Assembly: GCA_947471745.1 (NCBI GenBank)
Contig: CANJKZ010000934.1
Coordinates: 398,501-462,500 of the forward strand
DNA: 64,000 nt
Source: Closterium sp. Naga37s-1
Lineage: Eukaryota; Streptophyta; Zygnematophyceae; Desmidiales; Closteriaceae
Direction of reading: 5' to 3'
The position numbers and the translations under genes were made by a program. Positions 48,201-61,097 of this stretch are shown here, piece by piece (within the stretch, counting starts at the first letter, position 1; each line of letters starts with the position of its first letter). Below the pieces are notes generated by a model. That model saw only the letters and a list, made by a program, of their open reading frames with translations, ran no database searches and was not told where the DNA came from.

Positions 48201-49918
48201 CTCGGACGGGACAGTAGGGGCCGACTCATCTGCTACAGCTGGCCCATCGGTCCCAAAATCTGTAGGGAAAACTGCTGCTACGTCCTCGCAAGGGGCTACA
48301 GCTGCATTGAAAACCTCCTCTGCTACAGCCGGCCCATCAGTCTCAATTTTTGCAGGGGAATCTGCTACTACATCCCTGCAAGGGGCTACAGCTGCAGGGG
48401 GGATTTCCTCCGCTACAGCTAGCCCATCTCCCTCAACTCTTGCAGCAAAATCTGCTGCTACATCCTGGGAAGGGGTTACAGCTGCTGGGGACGGCTCCTC
48501 TGCTACAGCTTGCCCATGGGTCTCAACTGATGCAGGGGAATCTGCTGCTAAATCCCCACAAGGGATTACAACCGAAGGGAGAACCTTTCCTGCTACATCC
48601 TCCGTTGGAGTTGCTGCAGTGATACTTGCTGCTGGAGCCACCACTGACATATCTGTAGCTGCTGCTACAACTGGAGATCGAATTGGTTCTGCAACAGCCA
48701 CCTGATCACTTGACGCACCACCTGAAGAACCACTTCCTGCTACAGCCAGTGCACCCGAATTCTGAAGGGGCGAATTCTGAAGGGGCGAATTCCGGGTGAA
48801 TCCAAAGCGGGTGAATTTGAGAGCAGGGGACGCTGGGCGAACAGGTGGGGTGGAGGGGGTGGTGTTGACAGGAGCGGCAGGGGGTGAGGAAGGAGAGGGT
48901 GAGATGGGTAGAGCGGAGAGAAGAGAACCATGAGGAGGAGCAGGAGGAGGAGCAGATGGAGGGGCAGGAGTGGTAAAAGGGGGTGGGATGGGATCCAAAG
49001 CGATAGCAGGTGGAGGGAGGTCTACTGGGGGAAGGTTCCAGGAAGTTGTGGGTTCGGAGGCAGGACCTGCAGGGGCGGATGCAGGAAACGGTTGAGGAGG
49101 AGGATGGGAGGCATGGGGAGGGTAGGGGGCATGGGGAGGGTAGGGGGCATGGGGAGGGTAGGGGGCATGGGGAGGGTAGGGGGCATGGGGAGGGTAGGGG
49201 GCATGGGGAGGGTAGGGGGCATGGGGAGGGTAGGGGGCATGGGGAGGGTAGGGGGCATGATGAGGGGAGATGAGGGAGGCGAGTGAGGAGGCAGAGGTAG
49301 AGGGTGCATCAGCAGATGCCAGAGTAGGTGACTGTACCCAGTGTGGCTCTGTGGAACGTGACTGTCTGGTGCGTGCTGCTTTAGCCGATGAGGAGGAGGA
49401 GGAAGAGGATGGGGAGAGGGTGGACTTGAGAGAGCGGAGCCAGGAGGAAGCAGCAGCTGCAGCAGCTGTTGACAAGCTCTTGGATCGCTTGGGTGTCACA
49501 GAAGAGTTTGTGGTTGTCACGGGTGTACCGCTGCTGGGTGTCATGGGTGTAATATTGGTGGAGGCAGCAGCAGCTGCAGCAGCTGTTGACAAGCTCTTGG
49601 ATCGCTTGGGTGTCACAGATGACTTGGCAGATGCCACGGGTGATTGCGTGGGTGTCACGGGGGCACCACTGGTGGTGGCGGCATTGGTATTCATAATTGC
49701 CGAGTGCTGCTGTGGCGAGTCAGAAAGGGGGGGTTTGTGCTGCTGACGCGAGCCGAATACGGGCGTCTTGCTAGTGGTTTCCCCACTTGGGGACCTGAAG
49801 ACCTTGGTGATGAGACTGGCAGGCTTGACACTTGGATACGAAAGATTGAAGGAGCTTCTGACCCTCTTGCCAGAAGCAGGGCTATCAGCAACAGCATCGG
49901 CAGCAGCAGCAGCATCAT

Positions 49919-49965
<47 letters not shown>

Positions 49966-52900
49966 GCATCAGCACCAGCAGCAGCAGCAGGAAAGTAATC
50001 AGAGGGTGGCTGCGTTGGGTGAAAACGGGGGGAGGACACACGGATATGGCTCGGGAGACTGCTGCTGGGGGAGAGAGAGGGAGATGAGGGTTTGACTGCC
50101 GCCACTGCAGCCAGAACTGCCGCTGCCGCTGCTGTTGCTCCTGCCAGCACTGAGTCTGCTGGTACTGCTTGCTTCTGGCCGTCGGCAGGAGCACAGAAGA
50201 CATCGGCTATTGGACCAGTGCGATCGGGCTCAGGTGCTGTTTCAGGTGGAGCGTCAGGTTGCTTTTCAGGTAGGACGTCAGGTTGATTGCCTGGCTGCGC
50301 CGTGATAAGCCCAGTGGCAGAGTATGATGCAGTAGGAGCGGAGGGAACAGAGTCACTGGCAGCAATGGTAGTAACCTCATTGCTCTCCTCGCTGCTTGCT
50401 CCTATCTTCTCCTCCTCCCCCGTTGTTCCCAGAAGGGAGATTGAAAACACACTCTCCGCCTGATCACTTGCCGACACACCAGCATCTTCCTGAGACGTTT
50501 CAGGTGATTCTTCAGGTGCTGGTGACGCTTCTGGTGGTGCTTCAACTCCTCGTTCAGGTGTTTCTTCAGGTGCTTTTCCCGGTTCTGCTGCTTCAGGTTC
50601 TGCTGCTTCAGGTGCTGCTTCCTCGCCACTCACAACAGGGAACAAGAATGGTGCTGTGCCGATCGTGGTGAAGGACGGTGGGGAGGGATGGGAGGAGATA
50701 TGAGTGGCTGCAGATGGGTAGGAGAGAGTTCGTGATGGGGCCAGGACCTGGGAGGAGTGAAGGGCGTGAGAGGAGTAGGGAGTGTGAGAAGAGTAGTGAG
50801 TGTGGTGGGTTGAGTAGTGAGTGTGGGGGTAGCGAGTATGTGAGGAGTGAGTGTGGGAGTATTGAGTGTGGGAAGAGGAGCGGCCAAACACACTGGCTTG
50901 GTCAGAGTTGGTTTGAATAGAGTGGGTGCGGGGAGGGGAGAAGGAGCGGAGGCGGGAGAGGGGGAGGGAGAGACAGGAGGAGGAAGCACATGTGGATGGG
51001 GAGAAAGGGGTGGCGGGGAAGGAGAGCGATTGAGGGGGCAGGGAGGTGGGGGAGTGGGCAGAGGCGGAGGATGGGGAGGGAGGGGCGGAGGAAGGGGAGG
51101 GAGGGGCGGAGGAAGGGGAGGGAAGGGCGGAGGAGGGAGGGGTGGAGGAAGGGGAGTGAGGGGCGGAGGAAGGGGAATGAGGATCGGCCCCGAAGTCAGG
51201 AGGGATGGAGATGGCGTTTGAACGGGCTTGGGATATGGCTGCTGTGAGGGAAACATCTCTTGGCAGGGAGGGGAGTGATACTAGCGAGGCATGTGATACT
51301 AAAGAGGGGGACTGGAGGGCGGAGGATGGGGAGTGATGTTATAGTCACAATAGGCTTGAATGTGCCTAAAACGAAAGATAGAGAGCACAGACGGATTTCT
51401 GCACAGCGGCTTCAAACGTTGATAGCGTTCTGCTCACAGCTGCAAATAACTTGATTCAAATTGGATCTGGAGCGTCTTCACGTCGTCTACAATTAGCAAT
51501 TTAGATTGCACGATTTGATAAAGAATTGACGACACAGCGTCGGTTTGAACGAACAGTACTATGGCAGCCACTATAGTCTTAGAACACAAGATAGGAAGAG
51601 TTACGAGTTGGGAATGACTCCCAGCTCCTACAAACCCCAAGAGCCGAGGTACAGTGATGTGGAACAGTGCCACACTGTCCCCAACCACGAAGGGTCTCGA
51701 AACTACCCTTCACTAGGGCCTACACCAAGTGAAATGTTACACTACACAAAGTAATGTAACTATCTTCAATATCTTGAGGTGTACCCTTTTGGCAAGCTTC
51801 GAAATCACTTGAGGCTTGACACCAAGGCTCGGGCTCTTCATCACAAACTCATCCTTGAGTTCTTGATGGGTCTGCTGCACACACCTGCGACACGCCGAAC
51901 GTTCGACACAAGACAAAATAGAAACCGCGCACGACAAAATAGAAACCGCGCGCGAGACACAAACGACCGCGTAACACGCGTCTAGCGATAACTCGCTATT
52001 GACTCGACACACACACTCGACATCATGACTCAACATTCACACACAATTATAAGCATGAAATATATATTATCCCATGCCCTCATACCATTCCATACACACA
52101 CACATTCACGCACACGGACAACAAGCCGAGTGCAAACCGTAGGGTTGCACCAACAAGTGAGGATCGGAGGACAAATCGGGAGAGTTGGAGATGGCGATTG
52201 AAAGAGCTTGAGATGTGGCTGCAGTGAGAGAAACGTCTGCTGGCAGGGAGTGGTGTGACTCTAACGAGGGGGAATGTGAGGGGGAGTGGAGATCGGAGGA
52301 GGGGGAGTGGAGGGCGGAAGACAAATCAGGAGAGATGGAGATGGCGTCTGAAAGAGCCTGGGATGTGGTTCCAACAAGGGACGGGTCGTCTGGCAGAAAG
52401 GGATGTGCTTCTAACGAGGGGTATGAGGGGTATGTTTCCAGGGAGGCAAGTGGTGGGGCAAAGTTGGGTGGGTGCGGTGAGGGGGATGTGACTGGTGCTG
52501 AGTTGACCGACGTGTGTGAATCCCGAACCGTTTCAAATAACAGGTCATTTCCTGTCTCCATACGCGCTGCTGTCTCCATACGCGCTGCTGTCTCCATACG
52601 CGCTGCTGTCTCCATACGCGCTGCTGTCTCCATTTGTGGTGTTGCCTCTTGGTTAGAGTCGAAGGTTACTATACGTGTCTCGGTACGAGACGGCCCTTCA
52701 GTTGAACGGACAGCAGCAGCTGCTGAGTTGACTGGTGCAGCAGGTGCAGGAGCAGCAGCTGCAGCGGCAGCTACTGCGTTGACAGCAGTCGAATCAGATG
52801 ATCCAGCAGCAGCAGCAGCAGATGAGTTGACGAGCACGAGCCTTGCCTTGATTCGTAGCAGCAGCTGCTCCAACCTCTCCACCCTCTCCTCCTCCTCCTC

Positions 52901-55900
52901 CCACACCTGCTTCCCTCCGCTCTTTGATTCCTCCACTTCACACTCCTCTCTCTGCTCTCCCTCACTCTGCACATGCTCTCTCCTCACTTCCTCTCTCCTT
53001 TCCTCCCTCTCTATCTCCCCTCTCCCCACTTCCTCCCTCTCCATCTCCCTTCTCCCCACTTCCTCCTCCTCTGCTTCTCTTCTTACCACCTCCTCCTTCT
53101 CCTCTTCCGCTCGTCCCACTTCCTCCCTCTCCTCCTCCCGTCTCCCCACTTCCTCCCCCACTTCCTCCCTCTCCTCCTCCCCTTTCCCCACTTCCATCCC
53201 CACTTCCATCCCCACTTCCTCCCCCAATCCCTCCCCCACTCCTTGCCTACCCAACTGGGTCCGTATTCGCCTGAAAAGCACGTCCACCAGTCCCACCCTC
53301 TCCATCAGATCCCTGGTGCCCACCATATCCTCTCCATCCGCTGCTTCCCCCACACTCAACCCTGGCTCCTCTGCCTCTTCCATGCCTGTCTCTATCCTCT
53401 GCCTCCCCCCCACCGTATCCTCTCCATCCACTGCTGCATCCCCCACACTAAACCCTGAAGCCTCTGTCGCATCCATGCCTGTCTCCATCATATCCCTCGC
53501 CCCCACCATATCCTCTCCACCCGCTGTATCCCCCACAGTCAACCCTGTCTCCTCTATTTCGTCCACGCCCATCCCTATCCTTTCATTCTCCTCCTCTCTC
53601 CACTCCGTCCCCTCCCTCTCCTTCTCATCGTCCCCTTCCTCCACCCCTCTCACATCCGAACCTAAAAACTCCATCTTTCCATTGCCATTGGTATAAATAC
53701 AGTTCTGAGATGTCTCAAACCTTCCTACTGCAGCCTCATCTCCCTTTCCTGCTTCACTCCCTTCTACGGCTCCTCCTCCTGCTCTCCCCCTTCCATCGCT
53801 TCCAGCATCAGCAGCACCCTCAAAAGAAAAAACCTCTGGACAGAGGACAACAGCCGATTGATCTAACAACACCTCTTTCTCGTTATTATCATCTGCACAC
53901 TCGCAATCCTTCTCAGACGCCTCAAAGAATACTTGTTCGCTGCTGAACGGGCTTTCAAACCCCTCCTGAGCCGAATCAGACAAATCCTCGGCAGAAGCAA
54001 AGTCAGCAGGGCTTGCAAACCCCTCCCGAGCTAAATCAAACAATTCCGAGGCAGCAGCACAGTCAGCAGGGCTAGCAAACCCCTCTTGAGTCGACTCGAA
54101 GGGCCCCTGTTCAGAATCAACCTCTGCCGCTGCATAGCCTGCAGTGAGCTGATCAGCTCCCTCTGCCACTACTACTGCTGCTTCATAGTCAGCAGGGCTT
54201 GCAACCCCTCTTGAGTCGACTCAAAAGTCACCTCCTGAGTCGACTCAAAGGACACCCGTTCAGAATCAATGGGACTCTCAGTAGCAACCTCTGCTGCTGC
54301 ATAACCTGCAGTGAGCTGATCAGCTGCCATTGCCACCACTGCTGCTGCTGGAGATTCTGCTCCTGCTGCTTCTGTTTTGGCTCCTGCTTCAGAAATATTG
54401 AGACTCTTAGCAACCTCTGCCGTTGCATAACCTGTAGTGAGCTGATCAGCTGCCATTGCCACTACTGCTGCTGCTGCTGCTCCTTCTCCTCCTGCTGCTC
54501 CTGCTGTTGAGTTTCCATCGGCTCCTTCTCTCACTTCTGCTCCTGCTGCTACAGAGCAGCTTGCTTCTGTTCCTTCAAATTCCTCTGATCCTGCTTCTAC
54601 GGCTGCTTCTGCTGCTGCTTCTGCTTCTGATGCTTCCTCTTCTGTTCCTGCTGCTTCCGCTTCCGCTTCTGCTCCTGTTGATTCCTCTTCTGTTCCTGCT
54701 GATTCCGCTTCTGTTCCTACTGCTTCCGCTTCTGTTCCTACTGCTTCCGCTTCTGCTTCTGCTCCTGCTACTTCTGCTTCTGGTTCTGCTCCTGCTGCTT
54801 CCGCTCCTGCTCCAGTTTCAGCTGTTGTTGCTGCTGGTGATGCTTCTTCTGCTGCTTCTGCTACTCTTGCTCTTGCTGCCCTTTCTTTTGTCTCTCCTGC
54901 TGCGACTGCTGCCTCTGGTTCTCTCTCTACAGCTTCAGCTGCCTCGCATTGGATTCCACCCGTCCTTTCAAGTGCTGCTATCAATGAACAGGCAACTGCA
55001 TCAGCGGTCTCTACCGTCTCTTCTTCGTTTTGTTCTCCCCCAACTGCAGCTGCCTCTGATTCTCTCTCGTCAGCTTCATCTGCCTCGCATTGGATTCTAT
55101 TCCCACTTTCAAGTCCTCCTGTCAATGAACACTCGACCGCATCAGCTGTTTCTACTACTGCCTCCACTCTCTCAACATCTGATGCTTCTCCCGCTCTCAC
55201 CCCCGCGATTGTCCCTGGCCCTGCCAAACCCTCGTGCTGGGTACGAAAACACGACTTCTCTCCTTTTCCTTCAAAAACTTCCTCGTCTGCCCTTCTCCCG
55301 GTTTCCTCATTCTCCTCCTCGCCTTCTTCTTCCTTCTTCTCTTCTTCAACCCCGTTCACTCTCTCGCCTCTGCCATCTTCCTCCTCCCCATCCTCCCCTT
55401 CCTCCCCTCCATCCCCATTCCCACTTCCCACTCCATCATTTCCTCCCCCATCACTCCCCTCTCCATCACCCTCATCCCCATCACTCCCCCCTCCGCCTGA
55501 CCCCCCTGCTCCCCCTTCTCCCCCGTCTCCGCCCTTTCCATTGCTCTCTCCCTTTCCCCCAATGCCCTCACCCCCCTCCTCTCCTCCCTCCCCACCACTC
55601 CCGTCCCCTGTCCCTTCCCTCTCTTCCCCCTCCCTCGTTTCCCCCTCCATTGTTTCCCCCTCCACCTCTTCCTCCTCCCTCTCTCCCCCCTTCTTGTCTT
55701 TCCCTTCCAACGCCTGTGAAAGCCCAACCTGGCATCCCCCTCGCGCTAGAGACAGGGGCAGCAGCTGCTGAGGCGGTTCAAACGCTCCACCCTGCCTTGG
55801 GGATATCTCCCAAGAAGCAAAGCAGCCGTGCATAGCCCCAACCCCACATCCTCCGCGCGCCATGGCCAGGGGCAGCTGCTGATGTGAATCTTCAACCGGG

Positions 55901-58900
55901 TTACCCTGCCGTTCAAATGTTTCTGAAGGAGCAGCATCGGTGGCGTTCATAGGCCCAACGTCACATCCCCCGCATGCCATAGCCAGCGGCAGCAACACCA
56001 CACACTCTTCACTTGTCTCCCTCTCACGCAACCAGGGGGACTGGTGAGCCAACTCCTTCTCCCTGCCCACGCTTCCCAGGCCCTCAGACACAGCAGCCGG
56101 AGCCGTGGCAAGTGACAGGGCAAGGTGATGGGTGGCGTGCCAGGTTTTGTGTAAGAGAAGGGTGTTTCTCACCACAGAGTGCTGGAGGGGCAGTGGCAGG
56201 CCGTTTCTTTTCCGCTTGTGCCCAGTCAGGGGCCCAGAGAGGGGGCGGTGAGGGGAGGCTGTGGCTGATGCTACCCCTGATCCTGCCACCACTGCCACGA
56301 TTGGTCCAGAGCACGGTCGCCAATGCGGCACCGGACGAGCTCCTCCTGTAAGTGTGGCTGTTGGTACTTCTGGTTTCGCTGTTGTTGGTTCTGCTGCTGG
56401 CTCGGCTGTAGTTTCTGCTGTTGGCTCTGTTGCTGCAGGCTTTGCTGCTGCCGTTGCTGCTGCCGGCGCTGCTGCCAACTCTGATGCTGCTGGCTCTGCC
56501 GCGAGTGCTGTTGCTGCCAACGCTGCTGCTGCAGTTGCTGCTGGTGGCCTTGCTGATCCTTGCTCTGCTGCGGCTCCATCGACCAGCAGACCTCCTCCCT
56601 TCGAATCCACGCCCATCTGTCTCTCTTCCCACTTCTCCCGTCTGGACGACACCCCAACCCCAGCAGCCCCCAGTAACGCCGTGAGCGTTATAATGTCCAG
56701 AATCGGCGAATCACCACTCGCCAGCTCAGCCTCTCCTTCCATCTCCAGCCATTCGTGCACCAGGCTATGAAGATCCTTACACTCCCCTTTTTCCTCCTCC
56801 TTCCCTCTCTCCCCCTGTCTGTCCTCCTCCCCCTCCTCTCGCTCCTCCCCTTCCTCTCCCTCCTCCTCTTCCTCAATCAGTCCAACCAACCCCTTACTCC
56901 TCACTGACCGCTCCCCCCGACTTCTCTTGCTTCTTCCCCGGCTTCTCCCCTTCCTTCTCCCCATCGAGGCCCCCTCTACAACATGGCTCTCGTGTCGAGG
57001 GGCCTCACAATCCTGCTGCTGACAGCGAGACTTCTGTAGCGAGACCAGCATCGCCAGAAGACTACTTCTGTTCCCCACCAAGCTGCCCCCCTCGATGCTG
57101 CTCCCCCCAGTGGTCTTGCTCTTGCCCATCTCCCCACTACCCCTGCTCCTGCTGCCTCTACCGAACCACCCCTTGCCACTGCCTACGCTTCCAGCCTTGC
57201 CTGGGCTCTTGTGGTTACTTCCTCCCCTGCCGCTACTTGTATGGCTGCGTCTGTCATTGGAACTCTTGTGTCTGCTGTTTCCGCTGCTGCTGCTGCTACT
57301 GCTGCCATTCTGCCCGGTGCTACTCCTGCTTTTGCTGCTGCTATGCCTGCTGCTACCATTCTGCGTGCTGCTACCATTCTGCGTGCTGCTACCATTCTGC
57401 GTGCTGCTACCATTCTGCGTGCTGCTACCATTCTGCGTGCTGCTACCACTCTGCGTGCTGCTACCATTCTGCGTGCTGCTAAGGGGAAAACCACTGCTTT
57501 TCCCCATGCAGCTGCCATGGCCGCCCCCATCTGTCCTTCTGGCACCTCCACTGGGGCTGAACCCAGCATGGCTACTCGCTCGCTCACACATCATACCCAC
57601 CTCAGCCAAGGTCTTCGCGTCCTTCCTCCGCTCCTCCACACCCCCCCCCTGCTTCAAAACACTCCCCTGTGTCGTAACACCGTTATAATCACTCACACTC
57701 CTCCCTGGATCTTCCTTCCTCGCTTCCCCTCTTCCTCCTTGCCTCAGAGCGGCTCTCTGCCTCAACAGCCCCACGCCCCAGCCGTAACTAGAGGCTTGAG
57801 ACGCCTCACCACTCGAGCTGGCCCCACCGTGTTCACTCAAATCCTCGCTTCCTCCGTTCTTCAGGGCCTCGTCAAGCCACAGAAGCCCCACACCCCACCC
57901 GTAGCTGACTCTTTCTCCTGCGAGCCCACCCAGAACTCTCCTCCCTGGCGACAGACCCTGATTTTCTTTCTCGTTCTGTGAAGGGGCACATCCGGTAGAA
58001 TTACACCTGGCAGAGTCACACCTGGGAGAGTCACATCTGGCAGTGTCACACCCGCCAGTGTCACACCTGGCAGTGTCACACTCAGCAGAGGCACATCTGG
58101 CAGTGCCATATCTGCTGCCGCCTCTGAGCCTCAGCGCCCCATGCCATGCCGCGTGGTTCCTCTCTTCGTCCAGAGCGTTTGGAGGCAGGTTAAACTCGCT
58201 AAAACTGCTCATCCTGCTGCTGCCCACTGCCATGCCAGACCCTGCCGACCTGCACCCAGCTGTAGCAGCACTGGCAGGAACGCTGCTACAGCCGGAGCCT
58301 GCCGATCTGCACCCGGCTGTAGCAGCGCTGGCGGGAACGCTGCTACAGCTGGAGCCTGCTACAGCTGCTGTTGCGGCCGGACCAGCTTGGAAACCCGCTG
58401 ATGAGGATGGTGCTGCACTTTGCAGTGCAGGCAGAGCGGGAGAAAGGGTCGACGAGGAAGGACTGTAAGGCGTTTTCGAGGATAGAGAGCGGCGGTTTGA
58501 GGGCGATATTGGGCGGTACAAGGGGAAAGGGCGGTGTAGAGAGTGGGCGGTGGAAGCAGGGGTGTTGAGGAAGGAGTGTGGGAGTGGGAGGAGGGCTGGA
58601 GTGGTAAGGCGAGAGGGATAGGTGGAGGAGGAAGGGGTGGTCTCAGAAGAGAATGGAGGAAGATGGAAGGGGAAGGGGAAGGGGAAGGGGAAGGGGAACG
58701 GAAAAAGGGAAGGAAGTGCACCCGGGGTGGGAGAATGGGACGGGGATGCGGCAGGGGGAATGGATTCTGCGGTGGTGGTGGTGGCGGTGGCTAAAAGAGG
58801 AGAGCGAGTGAGGGGGAGTGTGGAGCAGGAGGAAGAGTGCGATGGTGACATGTCTTCTAGAGACTGGCCACCAGCCTTTTCCTCTGCTTCATCCACTTCC

Positions 58901-60210
58901 TCCCCTTCAGCCCTTCCGTCTGCTTCATCCGCTTCCTCCCCTTCAACTCTTTCCTCTGCTCCATCCGCTTTCTCCCCTTCAGCTATTTCCTCTGCTCCAC
59001 CCGCTTCCTCTGCTCCAGCCCGTTCCTCGGCTTCAGCCCTTTGAGGCGCCTCAGAAATCTCCTGACAGACAGAACCAGCCACATTCCTCACCAATAGACC
59101 CTCCTCCGCCCCAACCCTTTTCCCCGCTCCCTGCCTGTCCCTTTCGCCCCATTGCTCCTTCACCTCCGCTGATCCTTCCCCGAACCTTCCCACAGACGCA
59201 CCAACCAGCAGCGGCGGCGGCTGCAGCAATGTGAAAGCGCGCTCTCGTTCCCCTCCTCCAAACCCCACCCCTCCTCCTCCTGCCACTTCAACTTCTGCTG
59301 CGTGACCCATACCCGCCGATCTCACCCTCCTCATTCCCCGAGGGTGCTTCCGGTCCTGATCCGCCGCCCTTGGACTCGTCTCCACCGCCCCTGCCCTCGC
59401 CTCCTCTGCCCTAACAGAAGTTCTCTGTGAAATTCCCGAAACCTCTTCTGCCTTGATCTGAAGTGCGTCGACTGACTCTAACTGCATCTGCTTTCCTAGC
59501 TCGATGCATGTGTCGTCCTCACCCTCTTTCCCATTCATTTCCCCCTCACCGTCTGTTATTTTAGCATCCCCTATATGAGCAGCCCCACGAAGAACCACAA
59601 CACGGTCTACACTCACAGCATCATCACTTTCTCCAAAAGTCCCCTCTATCCGTTTTATACACACCACCCCCTCTTCCCTCTCCTCTCCCTTTTCCTCCTC
59701 CTTTTCCTCTTCTTCTATTTCAATCCCGTCCCTCTCCTCCACCCCTTCCTCCTCCCGTCTTTTCAGTGCCAGCGCAGCTTCCAGCGCATCTATCCCCATC
59801 AGATAAATCCCTTCACTATCGGACGGCTGAGATTGAGAGACGCGGGGTACACTATCCTGAGCCAATAGACCAACAGCCTGAGGCAGCCGGGGGTTAGAAG
59901 GGTCGTTGGGATTTGAACCGCAGCTTTTAGCTAGTAGGACTCCACGAACCTCCTTCTCTCCTGCTTCTGCTTCTGTCCGTGCTGCTGCTTCTGTTCCTGC
60001 CCTTGCCTCTGCCCCAGCTGATACCTCTCCCCTAGCCGTGGCTTGCTCTGCTTGCTTCCCCAACATCCCCGAATCAGCGACCCTATGTGCGCTATGCTTC
60101 TGTCCATACCCCTCTCTATACACCCCTCTGTGTTCGCTTCCGTGTGTCCGTTTCCGCGGTATTAGCTGCCCTTCTGCTGCTGATTGCTGCCCCTGCTGCG
60201 CGCAAGCCAT
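45264..60210 (-). CDS. Giant low-complexity protein, about 4,707 codons, broken by a solo LTR and a 1-base deletion
   Basis: Function not recognised. From the first in-frame ATG (60210, MACAQQGQQSAAEG) the frame runs to a stop at 54172. A base missing from an A-run near 54203 (GCAACCCC, against GCAAACCCC in three sibling repeats) shifts it; it then continues to 52156, where a solo LTR cuts in. Beyond the LTR the same frame resumes at 51336 and runs to 45264. Discounting the LTR, one target-site copy and the deletion, the length divides exactly by three. Content: Glu/Ala-rich stretches, Ser/Pro-rich stretches, 6-residue tandem repeats, three LPLAMARGGC-type repeats (about 55750-55990), repeated EGFASPAD/FESTQ units, and a short helical segment (LRSRLQQQRMAMRQLAEETS). 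No membrane segment is obvious. The last residues may come from copia sequence. It could be a recent pseudogene, and an upstream exon cannot be excluded. Confidence 0.6.
49111..49260. repeat. 18-bp tandem repeat, about 8 units
   Basis: Unit GCATGGGGAGGGTAGGGG, nearly identical copies, encoding APYPPH on the minus strand within the giant ORF. Confidence 0.95.
51337..52155 (-). mobile_element. Solo LTR of the copia family, inside the giant ORF
   Basis: 819 bp, reverse orientation relative to 33184-39659, starting TGTTATAGTCAC and ending GTTGCACCAACA. It is flanked by a perfect 5-bp duplication, AGTGA (51332-51336 and 52156-52160). It is nearly identical to the LTRs of the intact element and presumably left by recombination between two LTRs. 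Confidence 0.96.
52554..52629. repeat. 18-bp tandem repeat, about 4 units
   Basis: Unit TCTCCATACGCGCTGCTG, encoding METAAR-type hexapeptides in the giant ORF. Confidence 0.92.
57349..57480. repeat. 18-bp tandem repeat, about 7 units
   Basis: Unit CTGCTACCATTCTGCGTG, encoding SSTQNG on the minus strand in the giant ORF. A related 15-bp Cys-Asp repeat (CDTARCD-like) lies at about 57990-58110. Confidence 0.92.
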
Positions 60211-60480
60211 TGTCAGCGCTTGCGCCGCAAGAACCTCGAAGACACTCTGAGATGGGCTGCTGTGGAAGTCGAGGAATGAAACACATAAACGGACACAGGA
60301 TGCGCGGGGGGAAAGGGGGGGGAGGGGGGGCGTGGGGGGTTTGGGGCCAAAATGTGAGGGAAGAAACACACGTGACGAATGGTGGGACGGGGGAGACGAG
60401 GTGGGCGTTTCGGTTCACTTTTTATGAATGTAGAATGTAGAATGTAGAGTACATCAATGGGGAGGACGTATTCGGGTGTC

Positions 60481-61097
60481 TTACATGTGAGGTGGCTCCC
60501 ATTGGTGACACACTCTTCTAGGTTGGAGGTAGCTCGGCGCGTAGTGACCGTACGAGTCCTGGGCTTGCAGTTGGGAACACCCAATGATCCCCGAGCCAGG
60601 AGGGACTAGACGAAGAGTGGGAGGTACGGACGGAGGCTCGGCGGACAGCGAGCTTCGGAGTTTACCCAGGCTCGGCAGGCAAGGCGAAGAGTCGTGGGAC
60701 GGAGAGGGGTGGGTCTTGCTGTTGGTTCGCCGAGGCGACAATTACAGTGGGTGTTGACAATTTTCCAAGAGGAAAGGAGGCGGGGATATAGTGGGGAGAA
60801 ATTACCAAGGTGAGTTATCAATGTCAGTAAACCTTTGAATAAACAGAAACACTTAATCGGTAAGTAGATGGAAGGAAGCGAGCTCTAACGAAAATGAGAT
60901 CAGGCCACTTACTTTCGGACGTTAACAAGCTGTCGTATAAGAGACGAAAAGGTCGTCTTGGACACGTGGCGAGACAGGTGTTTATCTGATGCTGCGACGT
61001 CTTCTTTGCGCTCCTGCGACGACCGTCGAAAGGACGCGCTTTCGTGACGTCGCGACGAAGTGTCAGTAACATCGCTAGTAAGTGGTACTGTAGTCAT
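60481..61097 (-). CDS. Small two-exon gene of unknown function (140 aa)
   Basis: Exon 1 is 60913-61097 (ATG at 61097, MTTVPLTSDVTDTSSRRHES, donor GTAAGT). Exon 2 is 60481-60718, after an AACAG acceptor, ending QWEPPHM and TAA. The lengths (185 + 238) sum to a multiple of three and the frame stays open across the join. The product is basic and Ser-rich, with no domain I recognise; the N-terminal half is rich in Arg/Ser and poor in acids, as in organelle presequences, but that is weak. It ends about 270 bp upstream of the giant ORF's ATG on the same strand. Exon 1 could instead be a 5' exon of that gene. Confidence 0.4.

Noticed and set aside
52215-55835. Long plus-strand open frames rich in Ser, Pro or Leu (52215-53696, 54456-55835; also 46330-47208)
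   Set aside because: They are antisense to the giant minus-strand frame and have the composition expected from reading GC-rich repeats in reverse.
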